A DNA stretch of 30,976 nucleotides. Origin: Bacteroidetes bacterium UBA2234 (GTDB taxonomy: Bacteria; Bacteroidota; Bacteroidia; NS11-12g; UBA955). Shown here piece by piece: positions 23,373 through 30,976 of this stretch. Each line of letters begins with the position of its first letter. Positions within the stretch are counted from its first letter, which is position 1. The DNA lies in NCBI GenBank assembly GCA_002347985.1, contig DDYM01000027.1, positions 1-30,976 on the forward strand. Reading direction: 5' to 3'. Both the position numbers and the translations under genes were made by a program. Under the pieces are notes generated by a model. The model was not told the origin of the DNA and searched no databases. It was given only the letters and a program-made list of their open reading frames with translations.

Positions 23373-25775
23373 ATGAAATTTGATATTAGAAATGTAATCA
23401 GCAGATCTCTGTTGATTCTATCATTTGCATTGATTTCTATCGATCTTTCAGCGCAAGGTTTGGCCCCTTTAAGGAGTACTTTGAGTGGTTATTTGCGCGA
23501 CAAAAGCAGTGGAGAAATGATGGGTAATGTTGTTGTGTTAGCGCAAAAATCGGGCGTGAGAACAACCACGAACAACTACGGTTTCTTTTCCATCACTTTG
23601 AATCAGGGCGAAGGACAATGGATGCATTTTCGTTTTCCGGGATTGGTTTCGGATAGTTTTTATTGGTTGGCCAAAAAAGACACAACCATCACCGTTGAAC
23701 TCGCTGCTGTAGAACAAATTGCAGCGGTGGAAATTCGTTCGAAGAAAACTACAATTGCGGATAGGGCAGATATGAGCCGGATTGATATTCCGGTACAACA
23801 GATCAAGGAGATTCCGGCATTGCTGGGTGAGAAGGATGTGATGAAGGTGATACAATTGTTGCCAGGTGTACAAAAAGGTGGTGAAGGTCAGGCCGGCATT
23901 TATGTTCGCGGCGGAGGCCCAGACCAAAATTTAATCGTACTTGACGAGGCCATTGTGTATAATGCAAACCATTTGTTCGGTTTTTTCTCTCTCTTTAATG
24001 GGGATGCGCTTCGGAGTGTGGAATTGGTGAAAGGGGGATTTCCTTCTCGTTATGGCGGTCGTTTATCGAGTGTGATTGACCTTAATATGAAGGAGGGGAA
24101 CAACAAGAAGTTCGCCGGAGAATTGGGTATCGGATTGATTAGTTCAAGGGCTGTGTTTGAAGGACCTATTGTGAAAGGGAAAAGTTCTTTCATGATTTCA
24201 GGTAGAAGAACCTATTTGGATGCATTGGCTCAACCGCTGATTATGGCAGCCACCCAAGGGGCAAATGCGGGTTATTTCTTCTATGATTTCAATGCCAAAG
24301 CCAATTACATTTTATCTGAAAAAGACAAACTATATGTTTCGGGTTATTTTGGTCGCGACAAATTTTACTTCAATGAGAACACTGCGAACACGAAGTTTAA
24401 GACCAATTTCGGTTGGGGCAATCGCACGTTAACGGCGCGTTGGAATCATCAAATTAATCCGAAAATGTTTGCCAATGCATCGGCAATTTACAGTCATTAC
24501 GACCTCTCTATCAATGTTTTACAGAAAGATGCTAACTCCGATGAGTTCGAGCTCAAATACACCAGTAACATCAATGATTACGGGGTAAAGTACGATTTGG
24601 ATTATCGTCCAAACCCAAAGCACATGGTGAGGACAGGCTTCTCAAGTATCAACCACCAATTTAGTCCGAGTGCGGTAGTTTTGAAGGTGGGTTCCAATTT
24701 TAACCTCGACCGCAAGATGTCTGTGATCAACACATATGAGTCCGGCATTTACGTGGAAGACCAATGGAGGGAGCGAAAATGGAATTTTTATCCGGGTTTG
24801 AGGATTAGTCATTACGCGGTTGACAAAACCCAGTATTTGAAACCGGAGCCTCGTATGTCGTTCGCCTACAATTTGCGCAAAGACATCGCCCTAAAGGGGA
24901 GTTACGCACTGATGAATCAGTACATTCATTTGTTGAGCAGCACGGGAATTGGATTGCCTACGGATTTATGGGTACCCGCCACTACCAATGTCAAACCGAT
25001 GCAAAGTCAACAATGGGCAACGGGTATCGCAAAGGATTTCAAAAAGGGATTTTCTTTGAGTTTGGAAGGGTATTACAAGACGATGAATCATGTAATTACT
25101 TACAAAGAGGGCGCGTCGTTCTTACTTCAAGACAATTTCTTTGATCCTTCGGTTTCTGTAAATAACAAGGCCTGGGAAAGTCAGGTGACTTCGGGTAAGG
25201 GTTGGAGTTATGGTTCAGAGGTATTTTTACAAAAGCAGGTGGGTAAGTTGAGTGGTTGGATTGGTTATACGCTGAGTTGGACGCAATTGCAGTTTGATGC
25301 GGTGAATAACGGTTTAAAATACTATGCCAAATATGATCGTAGACACGATGCTTCAGTGGTTTGTATTTATCGATTAAGTAAGCTGTTTACCGCGAGTATG
25401 ACTTGGGTTTACGGAACTGGGAATGCGATTACAATGCCTCAAGGTTATTTGCGTGGTACGGGTCATTACCCAACAACGATGCCGGAGATTTGGGATCCGA
25501 GCAATCAGGCGTTCAACAATGAAATGATCGATTATGGAAAGCGGAATAGCTTTAGAATGGCAGCGTATCATCGTATGGATATTGGATTGCAGTTCAAAAA
25601 GGAGAAGGCGCATGGCATCAAGACCTGGGAATTGAGCGTTTACAATGTTTACAACCGATACAACCCATTCTTTTACTATGGTCAATTGAACGAAGCTGGT
25701 ACTGTCCGGACATTGAAACAGGTTACTTTGTTCCCTTTTATTCCATCGTTAAGTTGGACATATAAATTTCGTTAA
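23373..25775 (+). CDS. TonB-dependent receptor with N-terminal carboxypeptidase-like domain
   Basis: This 800-residue outer-membrane receptor has a signal peptide (about residues 1-28, cleavage near LSAQ). A carboxypeptidase regulatory-like Ig domain follows at about 36-115 (SGYLRDKSSGEMMGNV ... NYGFFSITL). The plug covers about 140-245 (GIYVRGGGPDQN, LIVLDEAIVYNANHLFGFFS, KGGFPSRYGGRLSSVID). A beta-barrel ends in an aromatic strand (LSWTYKFR). The ligand cannot be read from the sequence, and no riboswitch precedes it. The DUF4249 lipoprotein gene follows after 11 bases. This receptor-plus-lipoprotein arrangement is common in Bacteroidota and may be a receptor with a surface partner. Confidence 0.94.
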   Translation: MKFDIRNVISRSLLILSFALISIDLSAQGLAPLRSTLSGYLRDKSSGEMMGNVVVLAQKSGVRTTTNNYGFFSITLNQGEGQWMHFRFPGLVSDSFYWLAKKDTTITVELAAVEQIAAVEIRSKKTTIADRADMSRIDIPVQQIKEIPALLGEKDVMKVIQLLPGVQKGGEGQAGIYVRGGGPDQNLIVLDEAIVYNANHLFGFFSLFNGDALRSVELVKGGFPSRYGGRLSSVIDLNMKEGNNKKFAGELGIGLISSRAVFEGPIVKGKSSFMISGRRTYLDALAQPLIMAATQGANAGYFFYDFNAKANYILSEKDKLYVSGYFGRDKFYFNENTANTKFKTNFGWGNRTLTARWNHQINPKMFANASAIYSHYDLSINVLQKDANSDEFELKYTSNINDYGVKYDLDYRPNPKHMVRTGFSSINHQFSPSAVVLKVGSNFNLDRKMSVINTYESGIYVEDQWRERKWNFYPGLRISHYAVDKTQYLKPEPRMSFAYNLRKDIALKGSYALMNQYIHLLSSTGIGLPTDLWVPATTNVKPMQSQQWATGIAKDFKKGFSLSLEGYYKTMNHVITYKEGASFLLQDNFFDPSVSVNNKAWESQVTSGKGWSYGSEVFLQKQVGKLSGWIGYTLSWTQLQFDAVNNGLKYYAKYDRRHDASVVCIYRLSKLFTASMTWVYGTGNAITMPQGYLRGTGHYPTTMPEIWDPSNQAFNNEMIDYGKRNSFRMAAYHRMDIGLQFKKEKAHGIKTWELSVYNVYNRYNPFFYYGQLNEAGTVRTLKQVTLFPFIPSLSWTYKFR

Positions 25776-25786
25776 TCAAAAAGCCG

Positions 25787-26713
25787 ATGAAAATTGTTTT
25801 AAAATATATCAATAGCAGGGTGAAATTGTTGCTTTTGTCAGTGGCAGTTTTGTCTCTGATGGGATTGGGTAGTTGTATTGAAAAGGACGCGAAGATTCCA
25901 CCGCCAGAATACAGCAAACGCACTTCAATCATTTGTTATTTGTCACCTAGAAATGCCAATGTGAGTGTTCAGTTGGGTTATACGGTGCCGTACTTTGGTG
26001 TGCAGAGCGATACGATCGCTTATTATGCGGATGCAAAAGTTACGGTTTCAGATCTCACAGCAGGGACTTCCGTTGTTTTGCCCTTCAATACGGTTGATTT
26101 TGTCTATCGAGTGAATAAAAATAAGATGCCGATTTTGAATGAGCATCAATATCGTGTAGATGTGATTTTGGCAGATGGTAGAAGTTATTCCGCATCCACA
26201 CAAATACCCCCGAAATTGGGGCCTGTTGATCTTCAATTGGGTAAATTTAGTGTGGGGAAATTGGAGCAGAATCAACAATTTGGTCCGCAAGTTTCAGTGA
26301 ACGTAGAACTCAAATCTGGCAACACGCACAAAGGGTTTTATTATTCACCCCAATTTGATATTGTACTTGAGGATGGCAATGGCGATTTTTATGGCAATAG
26401 AATGTTCTTCAAGGGCTCGGGAGTTGAAGAGGGATTGGGTTCAGACACATTGAGATTTTTTTATCAAGATAGGATGTGGTTGCAAGGTGGAGGCGGAATG
26501 GGAGGTGGTACCGCGGTTGATCCTATGAAATTCAATGGGGCCGAAGGGACTTTCTGGGTATTCGACAAAGGCTACGCTGAATCGTACAATAAATTTTTTG
26601 AGGATACCGGAAATCCTTTTGCTGAACCCGTTTTGTTGTATTCGAACTGGAGCAACGGCGCCGTGGGTACTTTGGGTTCCTTTGATTGGGAAGAAATGAC
26701 GATTACGCCTTAG
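25787..26713 (+). CDS. DUF4249 family lipoprotein
   Basis: This 308-residue lipoprotein has a hydrophobic signal (about residues 12-28) and lipobox L-G-S-C with Cys30. The mature part begins with a proline-rich linker (IPPPEYSKR). A beta-rich Ig-like region follows (SIICYLSPRNANVSVQLGYTVP, YYADAKVTVSDL, LNEHQYRVDVILADGRSYS), which fits DUF4249. A Gly/Met-rich loop (GGGGMGGGT) sits near 235-245. The family has no established function but is commonly encoded next to TonB receptors. It is probably an outer-membrane-associated partner of the upstream receptor. Confidence 0.87.
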   Translation: MKIVLKYINSRVKLLLLSVAVLSLMGLGSCIEKDAKIPPPEYSKRTSIICYLSPRNANVSVQLGYTVPYFGVQSDTIAYYADAKVTVSDLTAGTSVVLPFNTVDFVYRVNKNKMPILNEHQYRVDVILADGRSYSASTQIPPKLGPVDLQLGKFSVGKLEQNQQFGPQVSVNVELKSGNTHKGFYYSPQFDIVLEDGNGDFYGNRMFFKGSGVEEGLGSDTLRFFYQDRMWLQGGGGMGGGTAVDPMKFNGAEGTFWVFDKGYAESYNKFFEDTGNPFAEPVLLYSNWSNGAVGTLGSFDWEEMTITP

Positions 26714-26796
26714 TCAGGTTTCATTTGTGTAATGCAAATGGGAGGCTAAAGGACATTTTCATTCCATTATACTAGTCATGTGGAATCATTGATTTG

Positions 26797-26812
26797 TGTA
26801 TCGACTGATACA
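26797..26812. promoter_or_regulatory. Six-base palindrome in a possible promoter spacer
   Basis: TGTATC and GATACA are perfect inverted repeats around GACT. They sit directly after a TTTG (26793-26796) and before GATTTTCG (26817-26824), a poor -7 box with two mismatches, upstream of ATG 26831. If that promoter is real, the palindrome lies in its spacer and could be an operator. The rest of the 117-base gap is otherwise unremarkable. Confidence 0.3.
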
Positions 26813-26830
26813 TCGCGATTTTCGTGAAAC

Positions 26831-27919
26831 ATGTTGGATGCATATTTTACGCCCATTGACGAGTCGATTTGGGCACCTTATCGGGAAAGTAAAGAAACCA
26901 TTGGTGGCAAGTTATTGGTCCATGGGAAGTCGTTTCCCAAACTCAAAAAGGTGAAGTTTGCCTTATTGGGGGGCGGCCCGGAGGCAGATGCATTTCGAAA
27001 ATCGTTTTATCGTTTGAGTTGGAGATTCGGCGATTTGGTGATGGCCGATTTGGGGAATTTGGTGAGCAGTGCAGACGAAAAGCAAAATCAGTTTGCCATG
27101 AGTGAGGCCATGGGCGAGTTGATAGAGATGGGCATTCACGTGTTGGTAATTGGAGGAGGAGAAGGGCAGATTTATTCTCATTACAAGGCTTACAGGCAAC
27201 AAGGTTCACCCGTTGAAATTGTGCAAGTAACACCGGGTATTGATTTGGAGGAGGGGACTCCATTGCGACAAATACTGGTAGAGAAACCGAGCAATTTATT
27301 CAATATCGATTTTGTGGCATCGCAATCCTATTACATTTCTGCAGGAACTGCGGCTTTGTTGGAAAAGATGTATTTTGAGAACCACAGACTGGGAGAGGTG
27401 AGGGACGCTATCGAAGAAACGGAGCCCATTTTGCGAAGTGCCCATTTGTTTCAATTTGATTTAAATTCGGTAAGAAAAAGCGATGCTGGATGCACAAAAT
27501 TGGCATCTCCGAATGGTTTGTATGCGGAGGAAGCGGCAAGGATTTGTAGATATGCCGGTGTGTCCAATCAATTGAGTTCGGGATATTTTTATGGTTTGGA
27601 GGGAATTGATTCAGACCCATCATCGTCCACCTTGGTAGCCCAGATGGTTTGGTACTACGTGGATGGTTTTATTTCTCGTTACCACGATCATCCCACACAC
27701 GATTCTAGCGATTTCTTGATTTATCGAAACCGATTGAATTCTACGGGCCATGAAATTGTTTTTTATAAGAGCCGTAAGAGCAATCGTTGGTGGATGGAAA
27801 TTCCTCACCCATATGAAGATAGGACTTATTTCATTGGTTGTTCGTATCGTGATTATGAAACCGTTTGCGCTGATGATATGCCCGATCGATGGTGGCGAGC
27901 CTATCAACGATTGATGTAA
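26831..27919 (+). CDS. Arginase/formiminoglutamase-fold protein with degenerate metal site
   Basis: This 362-residue protein follows the ureohydrolase layout but lacks most of the Mn ligands. The GGDHS motif becomes GGGEG (108-112). DAHxD becomes TPGID (134-138), with only the last Asp kept. DxDxxD becomes DLNSVR (210-215), with only the first Asp kept. An SDPSSSTLVAQMVWYYVDG segment near 261 corresponds to the family's C-terminal helix. Hydrolysis of arginine or formiminoglutamate is therefore doubtful, and a binding or regulatory pseudoenzyme is more plausible. Bacteroidota genomes often carry such a paralogue annotated as formimidoylglutamase. It stands in a plus-strand series but has a 75-base gap and a separate promoter box after it. 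Confidence 0.8.
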   Translation: MLDAYFTPIDESIWAPYRESKETIGGKLLVHGKSFPKLKKVKFALLGGGPEADAFRKSFYRLSWRFGDLVMADLGNLVSSADEKQNQFAMSEAMGELIEMGIHVLVIGGGEGQIYSHYKAYRQQGSPVEIVQVTPGIDLEEGTPLRQILVEKPSNLFNIDFVASQSYYISAGTAALLEKMYFENHRLGEVRDAIEETEPILRSAHLFQFDLNSVRKSDAGCTKLASPNGLYAEEAARICRYAGVSNQLSSGYFYGLEGIDSDPSSSTLVAQMVWYYVDGFISRYHDHPTHDSSDFLIYRNRLNSTGHEIVFYKSRKSNRWWMEIPHPYEDRTYFIGCSYRDYETVCADDMPDRWWRAYQRLM

Positions 27920-27978
27920 ATCTTGATCTTTTATTAAACCAAATGCGATTTGATGTGTTCTTCTCGCTACAACTAAAC

Positions 27979-27986
27979 TAAATTTG
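27979..27986 (+). promoter_or_regulatory. Promoter -7 box for the flavin/2Fe-2S reductase gene
   Basis: TAAATTTG is a perfect TAnnTTTG match ending eight bases before ATG 27995, again implying a very short leader. No good -33 element is visible at the usual distance. Confidence 0.5.
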
Positions 27987-27994
27987 CACCCATT

Positions 27995-29071
27995 ATGACA
28001 GAAGGATTTTTCCCCTTAACAATTAAAAAATTGGTGCGTGAAACGGCGGATGCCACCACGTTCTATTTTGATATTCCAGCTTCTCTGAAAGACACTTTTG
28101 TATACACGGCCGGACAATACCTCACATTTGAAGTAGAAATTGAGGGTGAAAAAGTAAGACGTTCCTATTCTTTGTGCACTTATGCTGGTGTGGATTCCGA
28201 CCCAGCAGTGACAGTGAAGCGAGTAGATATGGGAAAAATGAGTACTTACATGAACTCCGTTTTAAAAGAGGGCGATGTGATGCAGGTGATGCCGCCGATG
28301 GGAAAATTCACATTGGTTCCAGATGCTTCTAAGTCTCAGCACTATGTTTTGTTCGGCGGTGGCAGTGGAATTACTCCCGTTTTGGGTATCGCAAAAGCGA
28401 TTTTGGCGGATGAACCCAACAGCCAAGTAACGCTTGTTTACGCCAATAGAAACCCGGATTCAGTCATCTTTAAACAGGTTCTGATTGATATGGAAAAGGC
28501 CAATGGTGGTCGTTTTAAAGTGCATCATAACTACGACAGTGCCCCAATAACTTACTTTGGTTTGAAAGGAATGTTGTCGCCAGACAAAGTTCAATCAATA
28601 GTTAAATCTAAAATTGGTGGTCCTTTCGATACGTATCAATATTATATCTGTGGACCTGGTCCGATGATGGAAGTGATCAAAGATGGATTAAAAGGATTGG
28701 GTGTAAACCCAGACAGAGTTCATACCGAGTATTTTTCTGCGCCAACCTCTAAAAATGCGGCCGACGAAAAACCCCAGCAAGAAACGGATTTTGCGGGTGT
28801 TTCACAAATAACCTTAACGGTTTACGGTAGAACTCATACCATTTCTTGTGATCAAAATACAACGGTGTTGAACGCAGCAATGAAGCAGGGTATTGATCCA
28901 CCGTACAGTTGCACAGTTGGCGTTTGTACCACTTGCCGCGCAAAAGTTACTGCCGGAAAATTGCATATGTTGGAGCGTGAAGGACTCAGTGATGCTGAAA
29001 TCGCTGAAGGATACGTTCTTACTTGTCAGTCCGTACCCCGCAGTTCTGAAATCACACTAAAATACGAGTAA
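27995..29071 (+). CDS. PaaE-like ferredoxin-NAD(P)H reductase with C-terminal 2Fe-2S domain
   Basis: This 358-residue soluble electron-transfer flavoprotein has its FAD site at RRSYSL (55-60). The NAD(P) domain is marked by GGGSGITPVLG (121-131) and CGPGPMM (219-225). A linker of about 20 residues leads to a plant-type ferredoxin domain with ligands C306, C311, C314 and C344 (C-x4-C-x2-C-x29-C). The order FAD, NAD, 2Fe-2S matches the reductase of phenylacetyl-CoA epoxidase and related oxygenase reductases. No paa oxygenase genes are nearby, so the partner is unknown. It may serve a desaturase or hydroxylase elsewhere. It converges with the pseudouridine synthase gene, leaving two bases between stops. 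Confidence 0.93.
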   Translation: MTEGFFPLTIKKLVRETADATTFYFDIPASLKDTFVYTAGQYLTFEVEIEGEKVRRSYSLCTYAGVDSDPAVTVKRVDMGKMSTYMNSVLKEGDVMQVMPPMGKFTLVPDASKSQHYVLFGGGSGITPVLGIAKAILADEPNSQVTLVYANRNPDSVIFKQVLIDMEKANGGRFKVHHNYDSAPITYFGLKGMLSPDKVQSIVKSKIGGPFDTYQYYICGPGPMMEVIKDGLKGLGVNPDRVHTEYFSAPTSKNAADEKPQQETDFAGVSQITLTVYGRTHTISCDQNTTVLNAAMKQGIDPPYSCTVGVCTTCRAKVTAGKLHMLEREGLSDAEIAEGYVLTCQSVPRSSEITLKYE

Positions 29072-29073
29072 GC

Positions 29074-30123
29074 CTAATCTTCGTCGTCCCCATCAATACC
29101 GGGCGCCGTTTGGGTGTACTTCCTGATTTTATTGAGCAGTTGGTCGAAATCTTCAGCCAAATCGCTGCTGAAAAACATTTTCTCACCCGTTCTTGGATGG
29201 ATAAATCCCAACTCTTTGGCGTGCAGTGCCTGCCTTGGCATTAGGGTAAAGCAGTTCTCAATAAATGGCTTGAACTTTGGCAATGCCGAACCTTTGCGCA
29301 CTTCCATGCCACCATACAATTCATCGGAGAATAAGGGGTGTTTGATGCTTGAAAAGTGAGCCCTGATCTGGTGGGTTCTGCCTGTTTCTAACTCGCATTG
29401 AACCAGGGATGCAAAATAAAACGATTCTAGCGTTTGGTAGTGGGTGATGGCCAATTTGCCTTCCTCCTCATCTTGGTAACATTTTGATCTTCTGCGATCG
29501 GCAGGGTCACGAGCCAAGTAACTGCGGATAGTTCCATCTTTTGGTTTGGGTTCGCCCCATACCAATGCCCAATACCTTCTGTGAATGCTGTGGTCGTAGA
29601 ACTGTTTGCCCAGATGACTCAGTGCGAATTCTGTTTTACCTACTACCAACAATCCTGATGTGTCTTTGTCGATGCGATGCACCAAACCCGGTCTATGGTA
29701 CTGGTCTTTGGTGGGCAATTGACCAAAGTGATATACCAAGGCATTGACCAAGGTTCCACTGTAGTTGTTGTGTCCTGGGTGAACAACCATGCCGGCTGGC
29801 TTATTTACAATCAGCAGGTCATCGTCTTCATAAACGATGTTAAGAGGGATGTTTTCGGGATAAACTTCGGTATCTCTTGGTGCTGTTGGCAACAACACTC
29901 GAACTTTATCGTTTGGTTTGATTTTATAATTGTTTTTGGTGGGTTTTTCATTCACCACCACGGCACCAGATTCGATACCGGCTTGAATTTTGGAACGACT
30001 GGCATTGGCAATTTTATGCATCAGCCATTTGTCAACCCGCATTTGTTCCTGTCCAGGATCGGCGGTAAAAGAATAATGTTCGTATAAACCCTCTTCTTGG
30101 ATTTCGTCTTCGGTTTCGCTCAC
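29074..30123 (-). CDS. rluD: RluA/RluD-family rRNA pseudouridine synthase
   Basis: This 349-residue enzyme isomerises specific uridines in 23S rRNA. An acidic N-terminal stretch (ETEDEIQEE) precedes an S4 RNA-binding domain at about 27-85 (RVDKWLMHKIANASRSKIQ). The catalytic domain has NKPAGMVVHPG and HRIDKDTSGLLVV, with catalytic D152. ETGRTHQIRAH is also conserved. S4 plus this catalytic core fits RluC/RluD; RluD is the likelier assignment, but the target site is not proven. An acidic tail (GIDGDDED) closes the protein. It starts eight bases after the metallophosphatase stop, so the two are likely co-transcribed. Confidence 0.92.
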   Translation of the reverse strand: MSETEDEIQEEGLYEHYSFTADPGQEQMRVDKWLMHKIANASRSKIQAGIESGAVVVNEKPTKNNYKIKPNDKVRVLLPTAPRDTEVYPENIPLNIVYEDDDLLIVNKPAGMVVHPGHNNYSGTLVNALVYHFGQLPTKDQYHRPGLVHRIDKDTSGLLVVGKTEFALSHLGKQFYDHSIHRRYWALVWGEPKPKDGTIRSYLARDPADRRRSKCYQDEEEGKLAITHYQTLESFYFASLVQCELETGRTHQIRAHFSSIKHPLFSDELYGGMEVRKGSALPKFKPFIENCFTLMPRQALHAKELGFIHPRTGEKMFFSSDLAEDFDQLLNKIRKYTQTAPGIDGDDED

Positions 30124-30131
30124 ACTGCAAA

Positions 30132-30976
30132 TTAAACGCTAAACTGCAGTTGTCCGAGCATTAATCCACCCCAACCGGCTTGATTTACTAAAACAAGTTT
30201 TCCTTTTGCGTTTTGCACAACAGTTGCCTGGGGTAGGAAAGTGTGTGTATGTCCACCCAAAATGGCTGCTATACCATGGGTTTGAGCCCCCAATTTAAGA
30301 TCGTCAATTTTATCGCTATCGTATTGATATCCAAGATGTGAAAGCACAAAAACCATGTCGCATTGGTCTACATTATGGAGTTCATCAACCGTTTTTTGAA
30401 CAGAGGTTACGGGATCGTTGTAGGTTAAACCTGGGATCAAGCGGTCCATTATTAAATTGTCTGGATTAATTCCTACGCCCGTAATTCCGATTCGCTTATT
30501 GTTAATCACAACAACGATTTTTTGTTTTACAAATGGAAACAATGGAGTGCCTTTCAAACCGTAGTTGCAATTGACCATAGGGATTTTGGGGTGTAGCGCA
30601 AGCATGTTGGCTAGATGGTCTATTCCATTGTCGAAATCGTGGTTGCCCATGGTGGTGGCATGATACCCCATTTTTGTCATCCAGGCATATTCAACCGACC
30701 CACCAAAATAATTGAAGTAGGGGGTTCCTTGAAAAACATCGCCAGAATCTAGAAGGAGGGTATTTGGATTGGCGTTTCGTTTTTGTTGAATTAGGGTTGT
30801 TAGCTGTTGGATTCCACCTTTTCCTGCTTGGGGGTGGTTTGTTGGGAAGGCTTCGATGCGAGAGTGGAAGTCGTTGGTATGCAATACATTTAATTGAAAT
30901 GACGCATGGTTGGCTGTTGTTACAGGATTTAGAGTTCCCAGCCATTGGGTCATTCCATTTAATGGGCTATTGGCGG
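30132..30976 (-). CDS. Metallophosphatase / 5'-nucleotidase N-terminal type (partial at window edge)
   Basis: This calcineurin-like metallophosphoesterase of the 5'-nucleotidase (UshA) group is cut by the window end. Metal-site motifs are LHTNDFHS, DSGDVFQGTP, GNHDFD, SHLGY and GGHTHT. It ends after this domain, with no 5'-nucleotidase C-terminal domain. The frame stays open past the ATG at 30953 to the window edge (coding for A-N-S-P-L-N-G), and the visible part lacks a signal peptide. The true start, probably with an export signal as in Bacteroidota relatives, is therefore outside. Periplasmic nucleotide or sugar-phosphate hydrolysis is the likely role. Confidence 0.88.
   Translation of the reverse strand, partial: ANSPLNGMTQWLGTLNPVTTANHASFQLNVLHTNDFHSRIEAFPTNHPQAGKGGIQQLTTLIQQKRNANPNTLLLDSGDVFQGTPYFNYFGGSVEYAWMTKMGYHATTMGNHDFDNGIDHLANMLALHPKIPMVNCNYGLKGTPLFPFVKQKIVVVINNKRIGITGVGINPDNLIMDRLIPGLTYNDPVTSVQKTVDELHNVDQCDMVFVLSHLGYQYDSDKIDDLKLGAQTHGIAAILGGHTHTFLPQATVVQNAKGKLVLVNQAGWGGLMLGQLQFSV

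Noticed and set aside
26722..26740. CATTTG/CAAATG inverted repeat after the DUF4249 gene
   Set aside because: It is a short AT-rich stem without a T-run, not distinguishable from chance.

Overview
The window looks like a chromosomal housekeeping segment from a member of the Bacteroidota; I cannot place it to order or genus. The evidence is two TonB-dependent receptors, a DUF4249 lipoprotein, several DUF1573 proteins, a bacterial GH3-family protein, a NusA without C-terminal repeats, and promoters that match the Bacteroidota -7 consensus TAnnTTTG and lack E. coli-like boxes. Genes are dense on both strands, and no gap exceeds 300 bases. I see no tRNA or rRNA gene, insertion sequence, prophage or CRISPR array.

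Layout. (1) 177-2218, plus: a four-repeat DUF898 membrane protein followed by a membrane-anchored M48 zinc protease. (2) 2252-5014, minus: a TonB-dependent receptor behind a clear TPP (THI-box) riboswitch, so probably an outer-membrane transporter for thiamine or a thiamine precursor. (3) 5041-8492, plus: a secreted leukotriene-A4-hydrolase-like M1 aminopeptidase, overlapped by a PLP enzyme of the ACC deaminase/D-cysteine desulfhydrase family. (4) 8456-14922, minus: rimP-nusA-infB, then three DUF1573 genes carrying four domains with C-x-C motifs. This block has a promoter, a terminator-like leader hairpin before rimP, and a structured nusA-infB spacer. (5) 15027-16317, minus: a cyclophilin lipoprotein and an unknown 121-residue protein. 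(6) 16404-18770, plus: GH3-family protein directly abutting murQ. (7) 18820-22429, minus: DUF2452 protein; then, in transcription order, the pyruvate dehydrogenase E2 gene, a TrpF-like barrel, a small lipoprotein and asd. (8) 22491-23300, plus: thyA. (9) 23373-26713, plus: second TonB receptor plus DUF4249 lipoprotein. (10) 26831-29071, plus: an arginase-fold protein that has lost most metal ligands, then a PaaE-like flavin/2Fe-2S reductase. (11) 29074-30976, minus: an RluA-family pseudouridine synthase and, upstream of it, a metallophosphatase cut by the window edge.

Most of the unexplained signal is in regulation. There is a TPP riboswitch whose likely expression platform is a hairpin touching the start codon. 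Two intrinsic terminators each end exactly seven bases before a start codon (rimP and the TrpF-like gene). The nusA-infB spacer holds a terminator-like hairpin whose loop is complementary to sequence just upstream of infB. Several -7 boxes lie only 6-9 bases from the ATG, implying nearly leaderless messages. The protein-level oddities are the degraded arginase, the TrpF-like protein without the catalytic cysteine, and insertions in the M1 peptidase.
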